Source: Ketobacter sp. MCCC 1A13808
GTDB taxonomy: Bacteria > Pseudomonadota > Gammaproteobacteria > Pseudomonadales > Ketobacteraceae
Reading direction: 5' to 3'
Length of the DNA stretch: 64,000 nt
Assembly: GCF_009746715.1 (NCBI RefSeq)
Contig: NZ_VRKW01000016.1
Span: 17,880-81,879 of the forward strand
This document shows, one piece after another, positions 9,602 to 18,397 of the stretch. The notes under the pieces are model-generated. The model was given only the letters and a program-made list of their open reading frames with translations. It did no database searches and had not been told where the DNA came from. Every line of letters begins with the position of its first letter. Within the stretch, counting starts at the first letter, position 1. The position numbers and the translations under genes were made by a program.

Positions 9602-10987
9602 ATGAGTGTGGCGAGTCGTTCTGTTTTACCGACTTCGGTATTTGCTTTTGCCGTGTCGGTGCTGGTTTGGTTGTCGGCTACTAACGGATACGCAAAGCCG
9701 CTGGCACCGGGATTAACCCCTTATGGTGCAGAGCAAAGTGCTAATGAATCCGGATCGATTCCAGCTTGGGACGGCGGTTTGACTCCGGAAAATACCAAGC
9801 CGGTTAAGGACAAGCTGGAAGACCATTACGCCGCTGAAAAACCCCTCTATGTTATTACGTCCGCTAATCAGGCCGAACATGCTGACCACCTGTCAGACGG
9901 GCAGAAAGCGTTATTAAAAGCCTATCCTGAATCCTATAACCTACCGGTTTATCCCAGCCACCGCACGGCGGCTGCAACCCCATGGGTTTATGACAATATC
10001 GCCTCCAATCACCAGACCGCTAAACTGGTCAATGACGGTAACGGCTTCACCGATGCTTTTGGTGGGGTGCCATTTCCGGTGCCTAAGAACGAGGCGGGTG
10101 AATACGACGCGCGTAAAATTCTCTGGAACCATTTAACGCGATGGCGTGGGCTTTTTATCAAAGCCGTCACTTCAGAGGCGCCGGTTCATGCCAATGGAAA
10201 ATACTCCATTGTGTCCGCTGACCAAAGTGTTTATTTTCTTTACTACGACCCGGCTGAAAATTTCAAAACAATCGACAATCAGATGTCACAGTTTATGGCA
10301 TCCATCACCAAACCTTCGCGCCTGGCAGGGGGCGCGTTATTGGTGCACGAAACCATTGATCGTATTAAAGAAGACCGTTCGGCCTGGATTTATAATGCGG
10401 GCACCCGCCGCGTGCGACGTGCTCCGTCAGTTGGGTATGACAATCCTGTCCCCAGTGCAGATAATCTGCTGACTGCCGATGATGTCGATATGTTTAACGG
10501 TGCATTAGACCGTTACGATTGGCGTTTTGTCGGCAAGCAGGAAATGTTGATTCCCTATAACAACTTTAAGTTATCCAATCAAACCGGTGATTACGATCAG
10601 CTACTCAAGAAAGGCCACGTCAACCCCGACTTAACCCGTTATGAAATGCACCGGGTATGGGTGATTGAAGGTTCGGTCAAAAAGGGTACCCGGCATCTAT
10701 ACAGCAAGCGTCGCTTTTATCTGGATGAAGACTCATGGAGCATTGTTCAGGCTGATCAATACGACGCGCGTGGAAATTTATGGCGGGTTCATGTTTCCTA
10801 TCTGGTTAACTATTACCATGTGCCGGTGACTTGGTCAGCGCTGTCGGTGAATCACGACCTGGAGTCAAAACGCTACTACGCCTCCTTTTTAGATAATTCA
10901 AATGGCTTAGCAATCGAGTTTTTAAACGCTCCACCAAAGAAGGGTGAATTCAGTCCGCAGGCATTGCGGCGTGGTGGCACCCGATAA
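9602..10987 (+). CDS. DUF1329 family outer-membrane-associated protein
   Basis: The ATG at 9602 gives a 461-residue protein with a classical signal peptide ending at NGYAKP; an upstream ATG at 9584 is also in frame. The mature start PLAPGLTPYGAEQSANESGSIPAW is diagnostic of DUF1329, a LolB-like fold family. The C-terminal part (YSKRRFYLDEDSWSI) is also typical. DUF1329 proteins usually occur with a YCF48-like beta-propeller and an RND permease, as here, and are thought to be periplasmic partners in export of lipids or other hydrophobic compounds. The substrate is unknown. Confidence 0.88.
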   Translation: MSVASRSVLPTSVFAFAVSVLVWLSATNGYAKPLAPGLTPYGAEQSANESGSIPAWDGGLTPENTKPVKDKLEDHYAAEKPLYVITSANQAEHADHLSDGQKALLKAYPESYNLPVYPSHRTAAATPWVYDNIASNHQTAKLVNDGNGFTDAFGGVPFPVPKNEAGEYDARKILWNHLTRWRGLFIKAVTSEAPVHANGKYSIVSADQSVYFLYYDPAENFKTIDNQMSQFMASITKPSRLAGGALLVHETIDRIKEDRSAWIYNAGTRRVRRAPSVGYDNPVPSADNLLTADDVDMFNGALDRYDWRFVGKQEMLIPYNNFKLSNQTGDYDQLLKKGHVNPDLTRYEMHRVWVIEGSVKKGTRHLYSKRRFYLDEDSWSIVQADQYDARGNLWRVHVSYLVNYYHVPVTWSALSVNHDLESKRYYASFLDNSNGLAIEFLNAPPKKGEFSPQALRRGGTR

Positions 10988-11152
10988 GTGCAATCGCTGC
11001 GCAATGGTCTAATATTCATCGCGTGTTTTAGGCCGTTTTACCCGCTCACTGTGGCCAGAATTACGTAGTTGGGTGAATCTTGTTCGTGGATTTTGGTTTA
11101 ATGCGTGAGCTTTCTTCTGCGGATATTGTGGATTTAAACGCTAATTTTAACT

Positions 11153-12241
11153 ATGAGAAAGGCAGTTAACTCTCCTATGTGGACATCAACTAAAAAACTT
11201 CATTCCATGTCACTGACCGCTGCACTCTTTGTTGTGTGTTGGGCGGGTATACAGAGTAAGGCTATTGCGGCTGATTATCTTAGTCAGCTGAACACCCGTC
11301 CCTCAATGAAATCGCAAATCGCGACGTCTTCGCTGCTCACGTCTCTGGATGTTTTTGATAGTAAACTGGTCGCGGTTGGCGACAACGGTCATATCTTGAT
11401 ATCAGAAGATAACGGCGAACATTGGGAGCAATCCGAAGTGCCGGTGCAACTATTGCTGACTGCGGTGGATTTTCCGACACCGACCCAAGGGTGGGTTGTG
11501 GGACATGAAGGGGTGATCCTGCATTCCAGCGATGCCGGTAAAACCTGGCAATTGCAATACGCTAAGCCTCATGTGGTGCGCACTGACGAAGAGCTGAATC
11601 AATTGTCTGACGAGGATTTCACTAAATTGCCCCAGGAAGGGTCTCCTTTATTGGATATTTGGTTTCGTGACGATAAGGAAGGTTTTGCTGTTGGTGCCTA
11701 CGGCATGTTCCTGCATACAGAAGACGGCGGTAAAACCTGGAAGGACGTGGCCGACCGTATCGATAACTTTGACGGCTGGCATTTGAATTCCATCACCAGT
11801 AACAGGCAGGGCATTGTTTATATTGCCGGTGAAAAAGGGGTGCTGTTCCGTTCCGACGATTTCGGTGATTCCTGGGTGACGCTGCCCAGCCCGTATGAAG
11901 GGTCCTTTTTTGGTGTGCTGCCGGGCTACGGGCCTGACGACGTTTTCATTTATGGCTTGCAAGGGAATATTTTTAAGTCCGGTGATCGGGGTGACTCCTG
12001 GCAGAAAGTGAAAAGTGATGCCAGTGACGGCCTGATGGACGGGGTGGTGCTGGGAGAGGACAGTGTCATTTTGGTTGGCAACTCCGGGGTTGTTCTGACT
12101 AGCCAGGATTCCGGTGAATCTTTCTCGATGCAGGTAACCTCATCTAGAAATGCTCTGTTAGCGATTGAGAAAACCCCTAACGGAAAATTAATTATGGTTG
12201 GTCAGGGTGGTGTCCAGCTAGCTACCCCCAAAACTAAGTAG
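11153..12241 (+). CDS. Secreted YCF48-like beta-propeller protein
   Basis: The 362-residue protein has a signal peptide (cleavage near AIAADY). It then carries repeated BNR/YCF48-type blades: SEDNGEHW, SSDAGKTW, TEDGGKTW, SDDFGDSW, SGDRGDSW and SQDSGESF, evenly spaced and each preceded by a glycine-rich strand such as AVGDNGHI or VVGHEGVI. This is the HCF136/YCF48 photosynthesis-assembly fold, used in non-photosynthetic bacteria as a periplasmic scaffold. It is 30 bp upstream of the RND permease and probably in one operon with it and the DUF1329 gene. The start could also be the ATG at 11177. Confidence 0.85.
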   Translation: MRKAVNSPMWTSTKKLHSMSLTAALFVVCWAGIQSKAIAADYLSQLNTRPSMKSQIATSSLLTSLDVFDSKLVAVGDNGHILISEDNGEHWEQSEVPVQLLLTAVDFPTPTQGWVVGHEGVILHSSDAGKTWQLQYAKPHVVRTDEELNQLSDEDFTKLPQEGSPLLDIWFRDDKEGFAVGAYGMFLHTEDGGKTWKDVADRIDNFDGWHLNSITSNRQGIVYIAGEKGVLFRSDDFGDSWVTLPSPYEGSFFGVLPGYGPDDVFIYGLQGNIFKSGDRGDSWQKVKSDASDGLMDGVVLGEDSVILVGNSGVVLTSQDSGESFSMQVTSSRNALLAIEKTPNGKLIMVGQGGVQLATPKTK

Positions 12242-12271
12242 ATCCAGTTCGCTGAATTTTTAAGGTTACTT

Positions 12272-14599
12272 ATGTCGACGAATAAAAGTTCGATGCTTGA
12301 AAATAGCATTTTTAAAATCAGGCCCGTCATTTTAATCGGGTTTCTCCTGTTGACGGTGTTCTTTGGCTATAACGCTAAAGATGTGAAATTGAGCACCGAA
12401 TTTGAAAAAATGGTTCCGCTCAAGCATGAGTTCATTCAGAACCTGTTGCGCCATATAGATGAAATGAGCCTGGGTAACGACATCCGCATCGTGATTGAAG
12501 CCAAAGAGGGTGATATCTATACGGATGACTTTCTCCAGTTATTGCGGCAAGTGACCGATGAAATCTTCTATTTTCAGGGTGTAGACAAAGCGAATATTCA
12601 ATCACTCTGGACTGCGAACGTACGCTGGATGGAAGTGACCGAGGATGGTTTTCGCGGCGGGGAGATAATTCCACCGTCCTATGATGGATCTGCAACTTCC
12701 CTGGATCAGGTGCAACACAACGTGTTGAGATCCGGACAAGTGGGCCGTCTGGTTGCTGATAATTTCCAATCGGCCACCGTGTATGTGCCGTTATTGGATC
12801 AGTCGGGTGGTAAAAACAAGATCGATTACAAAGCGTTTTCCAAACAGCTGGAAAGCGATATCCGGGATAAATTCCAAAACGACAAATTTGAAATCCACAT
12901 CGTAGGTTTTGCTAAAAAGATCGGGGATTTGATCGAAGGCGCGTCGGGTGTCGCCTTGTTCTTTTTGATCGCAATCGGAATCACCTTTGTGCTGTTGTTG
13001 ATCGATTCCAAATGTATTCGCAGTACGATGATCGTGGTCGGTTGCTCCGTTATTGCCGTCGTTTGGCAGGTCGGTATTCTTACTTTGCTGGGTAAGGGTA
13101 TAGACCCTTATTCCATGCTGGTACCGTTTCTGATCTTCGCCATCGGGGTAAGTCACGGCGTCCAGTTGATCAACGAATTCGCTGTGGAATCCTTTCGCGT
13201 TAATATGAAGTTGGAAGCCGCGAAGCTGACGTTCCGTGCACTCTACGTTCCGGCATTGCTCGCCTTGGTTAGTGATGCGATCGGTTTTATGACTCTCTGG
13301 ACCATCGAAATTCATGTAATTCAGGATCTGGCTATTTCTGCCGGTTTGGGCGTGTGCGCACTGATCCTGACAAACCTGCTGATGATTCCTGTATTTCTGT
13401 CTTATGCTGGCGCGAGTCCGGCAGCGATACGCTCCATGAGCAAAAAGGAAAGCTCCGACAGTGTGATCTGGCGTACCATCGCTAAATGCGCGAGTCCGAA
13501 AGTCGCTGCTGTATCTGTCGTTATTGCCATTATTGGTGGCGCGGCCGGCATGTATATCAGTAAGGATCTGAAAATCGGTGATCTGGATGCCGGGGCTCCG
13601 GAGCTGTGGCCCGATTCAAGATATAACCTGGATGACAAATACGTCAATGACAATTACTCGGTCAGCGCGGATGTGTTGGTTGTGATGGTGGAAACACCCG
13701 CATATGCCTGTACCGATTCAAAAGCCATGCGTAAGATGGACCGCTTTATGTGGCACATGGAAAACGTGCCCGGTGTTCAATCCACGTTGTCGGTAGTGAC
13801 CGTCTCCAAGCGTGTTATTACCGGTTTTAACGAAGGCAACTGGAAGTGGGCTTCATTGACACGGGTGCAGGATATTATCAACAACTCGGTACAAACGGTT
13901 CCGGGCGGATTGGTGAATACGGACTGTAGTCTGGCTCCGGTGATTATCTTCCTGGACGACCACAAAGCAGAAACCCTGGATCGTGCCGTGGCGGCGGTGA
14001 AGGAATTTGCAGAGGCTGAAAACGATCCGGATATTGCAACCTTTGTTCTGGCATCGGGTAATGCCGGTGTGGAAGCGGCGACCAACGATACAATTTCACA
14101 CGCGCAGAACATGATGAAAGTTCTGGTATACGGTGTGGTGTCGATCCTTTGTTTAATCACATTCCGTTCTATTCGCGCGGTTATCTGTATTATCGTTCCC
14201 CTGGCACTCACTTCGATCTTGTGTCAGGCATTGATGACGGTGCTGGGTATTGGCGTCAAGGTGGCAACATTACCGGTTATTGCCCTGGGTGTCGGAATCG
14301 GGGTGGATTACGGAATTTATATATATACCCGCCTCAAAGGTTTTATGGAGCAGGGCTTGGATTTGGAAGAAGCCTACTTCCAGACCTTGAAGGTAACCGG
14401 TAAAGCCGTTTGTTTCACTGGTTTGACGCTCGCCATCGGTGTGGGGACCTGGATATTCTCAGATATAAAATTTCAGGCCAACATGGGTGTGTTGCTGACC
14501 TTTATGTTTTTGTGGAATATGGTGGGTGCGATCTGGCTGTTACCGGCCCTGGCTAACTTCCTTATTCGAGGCAAAATAAAACCAATTAATCAGCAGTAA
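12272..14599 (+). CDS. RND/MMPL family inner-membrane permease
   Basis: The 775-residue protein has the RND layout: a first membrane helix (about 14-30), a large periplasmic loop, a block of helices (about 228-375), a second periplasmic loop, and a final helix block (about 615-765). The duplicated helical blocks contain the family-type segments GVSHGVQLINEF and GVGIGVDYGIYIYTR. The start has a good AAGGT ribosome site. Members export lipids, hopanoids or other hydrophobic molecules using the proton gradient. Linkage to DUF1329 and YCF48-like partners points to envelope export; the cargo is unknown. Confidence 0.9.
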   Translation: MSTNKSSMLENSIFKIRPVILIGFLLLTVFFGYNAKDVKLSTEFEKMVPLKHEFIQNLLRHIDEMSLGNDIRIVIEAKEGDIYTDDFLQLLRQVTDEIFYFQGVDKANIQSLWTANVRWMEVTEDGFRGGEIIPPSYDGSATSLDQVQHNVLRSGQVGRLVADNFQSATVYVPLLDQSGGKNKIDYKAFSKQLESDIRDKFQNDKFEIHIVGFAKKIGDLIEGASGVALFFLIAIGITFVLLLIDSKCIRSTMIVVGCSVIAVVWQVGILTLLGKGIDPYSMLVPFLIFAIGVSHGVQLINEFAVESFRVNMKLEAAKLTFRALYVPALLALVSDAIGFMTLWTIEIHVIQDLAISAGLGVCALILTNLLMIPVFLSYAGASPAAIRSMSKKESSDSVIWRTIAKCASPKVAAVSVVIAIIGGAAGMYISKDLKIGDLDAGAPELWPDSRYNLDDKYVNDNYSVSADVLVVMVETPAYACTDSKAMRKMDRFMWHMENVPGVQSTLSVVTVSKRVITGFNEGNWKWASLTRVQDIINNSVQTVPGGLVNTDCSLAPVIIFLDDHKAETLDRAVAAVKEFAEAENDPDIATFVLASGNAGVEAATNDTISHAQNMMKVLVYGVVSILCLITFRSIRAVICIIVPLALTSILCQALMTVLGIGVKVATLPVIALGVGIGVDYGIYIYTRLKGFMEQGLDLEEAYFQTLKVTGKAVCFTGLTLAIGVGTWIFSDIKFQANMGVLLTFMFLWNMVGAIWLLPALANFLIRGKIKPINQQ

Positions 14600-14623
14600 G
14601 CCTGATTTGAAATTACCAGCAGT

Positions 14624-14653
14624 AAAAAAGCCGGCTTTGATGCCGGCTTTTTT
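14624..14653. terminator. Bidirectional rho-independent terminator
   Basis: Perfect 12-bp arms AAAAAAGCCGGC and GCCGGCTTTTTT flank a 6-base loop. The T-run on either strand lets it stop both the RND operon and minus-strand transcription arriving from batD. Confidence 0.92.
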
Positions 14654-14834
14654 AGTCGGCGTGGATAAACTGCATACCCTGGCGTTCGAACTCCAAAGCC
14701 AGGATGATTCGCTGTAAGATCAATTGAACCTGAAAAAGCATCGTTTGTTTGGACCCTGGCACGAGACCGTCGATATGGAAGCTGCTCTCAAAGCCTTGCT
14801 GTATGAGCCGCAAGGCTATAATCAGCGGATCCAC
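14652..14834 (-). pseudogene. Possible remnant resembling the C-terminus of a small mechanosensitive channel
   Basis: Directly after the batD stop codon the minus strand stays open for 60 codons from a GTG. The product contains the segment HIDGLVPGSKQTMLFQ and ends ALEFERQGMQFIHAD. This vaguely resembles the C-terminal domain of MscS-type channels (a beta segment, then a helix ending in an 'A-hydrophobic-E...G-hydrophobic' pattern). There is no membrane part and no ribosome site. It may be a decayed gene tail or chance; the similarity is from memory and weak. Confidence 0.2.
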
Positions 14835-16553
14835 TTAGACAGGGTATAACGGCGCAAGTGGTTCTTTGGTGGTGGGAGCCGCTTGGGGTTGATTTAAACT
14901 GTCTTCAACAATACTCAGCAGCGTGCTTCCGTTCCAGGCTGCATCACTATCCCCATCCCGGCGGTATAAATGCTGATCCAGCTCATCCAATGCAAGGGTA
15001 AGGGGTTCATAGGCCAGTCGTTGGCTAATGTGTTGTAAATTCCTGACCGATGAATCTTCCCAATGTTGCCGGAAAACCTGTATCACAGCGTTGCGCGCCT
15101 TGTGGGCATGGTTTTCCCGGCAGGCTTTCTCAAGTTCCTCTTTAGCCGCTTTCAGCGAGGTTTCGTTGTTGTTGCTATTGGTTTCAAGCTGAGTGTTTTC
15201 GGGCTTTTTCCGTTTTAGAAACAACCACAGTAATACCGATCCGGTCACAATCCAGAGCAAGAAGAACGTAATTGCAAGCCATTGCCAGGTGCTGCTGATG
15301 CCGGGTGTTGTGGCAGCCGCAGTAGGCGTGGGTTTCGGGTTGGCAGGCGTGTTCAGACTAGGTGTGGCATTGGAATCGGTTTGAGACTGCATGCCGGAAC
15401 CGGAGACCGTCAGCGTGTGAGCGGGCAGGGTGGTCACTTTCACCTCTTGCTGATCCACATCCCACCAGGTTATGTCGATGGCCGGCAATTCTACTTCGCC
15501 AGCTTGGGTAGCGATAATCGCCTGGCTTACTGTGCGTGAGCTGATGATTCCTTTGGCACCGGATGTGCTCGAGTTCTCCGGCTGCTCCGGATAGATTTTA
15601 ACGCCTTTAATGCGGGTTTCAGGTAGCGAGGGCAATATGGTGGTAAGCAAGCCCTCAGCGGTTATTTTGATGGTGCGTGTGATAGGGTCCCCTATATTGG
15701 CGGTGCCTGTATCCGGAGACCAGGTGTCTTCCAGCTGCAGCGACCTGGCCGGCAACCAGGGTTGGTCCGCCGGATAGGAGGCGGGTTTGGGTTTGACGTT
15801 GATTTGGAGTTCCGGCGCAGCACGCCGTACCTGGCGACCATTTAATGGATCGAAATTATAAGTACGGCTGCGGGAGCGGAAGACCGTACCGATAAACTCG
15901 GCAGAAGGGATATCCAGCTTGCCACTTTTTTGCGGGAATACGGCGTACTGTAATTCAATAACATTATAGATCCGGCCACCGATGGTAGTCTGATAGTTGC
16001 GTTGCTCGCCGAGCTGTTCCATTACACCGTTTTTGATATCCGGCGGGTTGTAGGTGTGATCAAATATATCGATATCGGCGCGAAAAATACGCAGGGTATA
16101 GATGAGTTGCTCTTGTACAAAGACTTCTTTTTTATCTACCGACGCGTCCAGAAACAGGAAATCCTCCGCTTGTGTAGTTGAGCTGGCGCGCTTCACCACA
16201 TGCAATTTTAGCGGTTTGCTGAACACGTTGTTGTATTGAATCGGGGGAATCGCAACGTAACCTTTCTGCTTCGGTAACAGCGTCAGAATCCAGCTGCTGG
16301 TGGCGCTGTAGCGGCCATTGATAATGTTGGATGTCGAGCTTTGCACTGTCGAGAGTATTTCGAAGTGTTGATTTAGCGGTGAGAAATCCGGCTCTTTACC
16401 TGAGGATTGCTCATCTACGGTAACGGTGAGCTTAACGGAATCGCCGACACTCACTTCGTTGGTATCCAGCCGGGCTGAAATTTCCACCGCCTGAACTGCA
16501 AAACTCAAAAGTAAGCATAAGATAAGACTGCCTATGTGATACAGCTTTACCAT
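14835..16553 (-). CDS. batD: BatD family protein
   Basis: The 572-residue protein has a signal peptide (cleavage near AVQAVEIS), tandem immunoglobulin-like periplasmic domains (typical phrases SVGDSVKLTVTV, FEILST and SSWILTLLPKQKG), a membrane helix at about residues 423-447, and a charged cytoplasmic helical tail with a proline-rich junction before the helix. BatD works with VWA proteins BatA and BatB in an inner-membrane complex associated with MoxR; in some bacteria it influences stress tolerance. It overlaps the upstream gene by 7 bp and is the last gene of the operon, ahead of the terminator at 14624-14653. Confidence 0.93.
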   Translation of the reverse strand: MVKLYHIGSLILCLLLSFAVQAVEISARLDTNEVSVGDSVKLTVTVDEQSSGKEPDFSPLNQHFEILSTVQSSTSNIINGRYSATSSWILTLLPKQKGYVAIPPIQYNNVFSKPLKLHVVKRASSTTQAEDFLFLDASVDKKEVFVQEQLIYTLRIFRADIDIFDHTYNPPDIKNGVMEQLGEQRNYQTTIGGRIYNVIELQYAVFPQKSGKLDIPSAEFIGTVFRSRSRTYNFDPLNGRQVRRAAPELQINVKPKPASYPADQPWLPARSLQLEDTWSPDTGTANIGDPITRTIKITAEGLLTTILPSLPETRIKGVKIYPEQPENSSTSGAKGIISSRTVSQAIIATQAGEVELPAIDITWWDVDQQEVKVTTLPAHTLTVSGSGMQSQTDSNATPSLNTPANPKPTPTAAATTPGISSTWQWLAITFFLLWIVTGSVLLWLFLKRKKPENTQLETNSNNNETSLKAAKEELEKACRENHAHKARNAVIQVFRQHWEDSSVRNLQHISQRLAYEPLTLALDELDQHLYRRDGDSDAAWNGSTLLSIVEDSLNQPQAAPTTKEPLAPLYPV

Positions 16554-18397
16554 GTTGGATCTCCGTTGGACGAATTTTGTCTTAACTGTGACTCGTGTTG
16601 GAACTTGCGCTGAAGCAGACCACCTGGATCATCTGGTATGCGTCTTAGCCATTGTTCCAAGGCTTGCTGATCCTCTGTGCGTTCGGGCATTGCGGGCATC
16701 GGATCTGCTTGCTCAGAGTCTGCTTCCTGTTCTGGTTGCTCTTGTTGTGCCTGTTGTTCTTCCTGTTCTTGCTGCTGTTCTTCCTGCTTTTGCTCTTTGT
16801 CTTGTTGCTGTTGGTTCTGGTCTTGTTGGCTTTCTTGATCTTCGTCTTGCTTGCCGCTTTGATTCTGCTCAGAATCATTTTTCTGATCTTTCTGATCTTT
16901 CTGGTCTTTCTGATCTTTCTGATCTTTCTGATCTTGTTGTTCCTGCTGATCTTTCTGGTCCTGTTTTTTGTCCTCGCCGTCGCCTTGCTGCTCCTGCTGC
17001 TTCTGTTGCTGTTTCAGGTTTTTCACCAGGTCCAGATTGGCTTTGGCGTCTGACATATCAGGGTTCAGTTCTAATGCTTTCTCGTAAGAGGCTATCGCCT
17101 CATCCAGCTTCTGTAGGCGAGCCTGGGCATTACCCAGATTGTAGAGGCTGTCAGCATCCTGCCCTTTGGAGAAATAGCTCTCCGCTGCTTCGTAATCTTG
17201 CGCTTTATAAAAGCTGCTGGCTTTCCATTGCGGATTTTCAAATTGCTCTGCCGCCGTTTTTGGGTCGCCTTGCTGGAGTGTTTGCTGTGCTTGTTGGTCG
17301 GGTGTTTGCCAAAGATCATCCCAGCCCATGGCTTGGCTTTCGTTGCTGTGACCCAGAAGTACCAGAGAAGCAAACGTGGGGGCAACCAAACAACTGAGCC
17401 AACCGCGACGAAAGCCCGCCGCAGCCAGGGGGAGGATAAACAGAACCAGCCAGTGGCCTGCTTCATCCCAAACATCAAACTCGCGACCTGTGTCCTTCAT
17501 TTCCTGTTCACTCGGAAGAACGCCTTCTGCCAGTAAATAGTCCAGATCATCATTGTTGGTACTAATGGTGCTGAAGCGGGCGCTGAGTGTCGAGGCTGCT
17601 TTTTTCATCGCGGAAACATCCAGTTTGGGTACCACTACATTGCCGTTGGATGATTTGATGAAGGTACCGTCCGGCAAGGCGATCGGTGCTCCTTGGGGCG
17701 TGCCTATCCCCATCACGGAAAGCGGTGTTCTGAAACCGATAACATCGGATAGCTTAGCGGCGAAATTAGTTGGCAATTCGTCGGTCATCAGCAGTATACG
17801 ACCGCTATCAAAACCGGCCTGTTTCAGAACATTCACTGCCTTATTTACGGCAGCAACGGGGTCACTGCCTTTGATTGGCATGATGTCGGGGTTTAAACTG
17901 TTCACCATGCTCAAGATGGTGTTGTTGTCGTCGGTCAGCGGGGTCACGACGTGAGGTGTGCCCGCAAACACAATCAGCGCGGTAAGCCCTTCAGTTTTGT
18001 TATGTAGAATATCGTTCAATTTCATCCGCGCACGTACCAGGCGTGAAGGGGACAAATCCTTGGCATACATAGAGAGGGAAAGATCCATTACTATCACCTG
18101 GGCCTGAACTTTCTTTTGCACAGCCTGAGGCAACTGTTTCCAGGTCGGCCCTGCCAACGCAACGATGGCCAGAACCCAGCATACAGCCAGCATCAATAGG
18201 GGTATTTTGCTTTGTCTGGCGACGTTTCCGGCCAATAAATGGGGTAACAAATTGGGGGAGATGATTTTTTGCCACGCCCCGTAAGCGGCTTTGCGACGCC
18301 ATAGAAAGACAGTGAGTACGATGGCTGGGAGAATAGCGAGTAACCATAACGGACGCAGAAAATGGAACTGTTCGATTTGTTGTAAAAATTCGCTCAT
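16547..18397 (-). CDS. batB: BatB/BatC fusion: VWA and TPR protein
   Basis: This 616-residue protein begins with two membrane helices (about 16-30 and 58-78), then a von Willebrand A domain with a complete MIDAS start (DLSLS) and a later TDE. A further helix follows near 315, then TPR units (about 375-470; NLGNAQARLQKLDEAIASYEKAL). The tail (about 476-600) is low-complexity, made of Q, K, D and E. It thus joins the BatB and BatC roles in one chain. A 9-bp tandem repeat encodes part of the tail. It overlaps batA by 4 bp (ATGA) and batD by 7 bp. Confidence 0.92.
   Translation of the reverse strand: MSEFLQQIEQFHFLRPLWLLAILPAIVLTVFLWRRKAAYGAWQKIISPNLLPHLLAGNVARQSKIPLLMLAVCWVLAIVALAGPTWKQLPQAVQKKVQAQVIVMDLSLSMYAKDLSPSRLVRARMKLNDILHNKTEGLTALIVFAGTPHVVTPLTDDNNTILSMVNSLNPDIMPIKGSDPVAAVNKAVNVLKQAGFDSGRILLMTDELPTNFAAKLSDVIGFRTPLSVMGIGTPQGAPIALPDGTFIKSSNGNVVVPKLDVSAMKKAASTLSARFSTISTNNDDLDYLLAEGVLPSEQEMKDTGREFDVWDEAGHWLVLFILPLAAAGFRRGWLSCLVAPTFASLVLLGHSNESQAMGWDDLWQTPDQQAQQTLQQGDPKTAAEQFENPQWKASSFYKAQDYEAAESYFSKGQDADSLYNLGNAQARLQKLDEAIASYEKALELNPDMSDAKANLDLVKNLKQQQKQQEQQGDGEDKKQDQKDQQEQQDQKDQKDQKDQKDQKDQKNDSEQNQSGKQDEDQESQQDQNQQQQDKEQKQEEQQQEQEEQQAQQEQPEQEADSEQADPMPAMPERTEDQQALEQWLRRIPDDPGGLLQRKFQHESQLRQNSSNGDPTW
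16881..16934 (-). repeat. 9-bp tandem repeat inside batB/C
   Basis: The plus-strand unit TTCTGATCT occurs six times head to tail, one copy with a single change (TTCTGGTCT). On the coding strand it encodes repeated Asp-Gln-Lys. Because the unit is a multiple of three, copy-number changes would alter protein length without a frameshift. Confidence 0.9.

Noticed and set aside
16881..16934. Tandem repeat as a CRISPR array
   Set aside because: The unit is 9 bp with no spacers and lies within a coding region; no cas genes are present.
16652..17053. Long hydrophobic frame opposite batB/C
   Set aside because: It is the antisense of the Q/K/D/E repeat tail; the Leu/Phe/Val-rich product is a by-product of that repeat.
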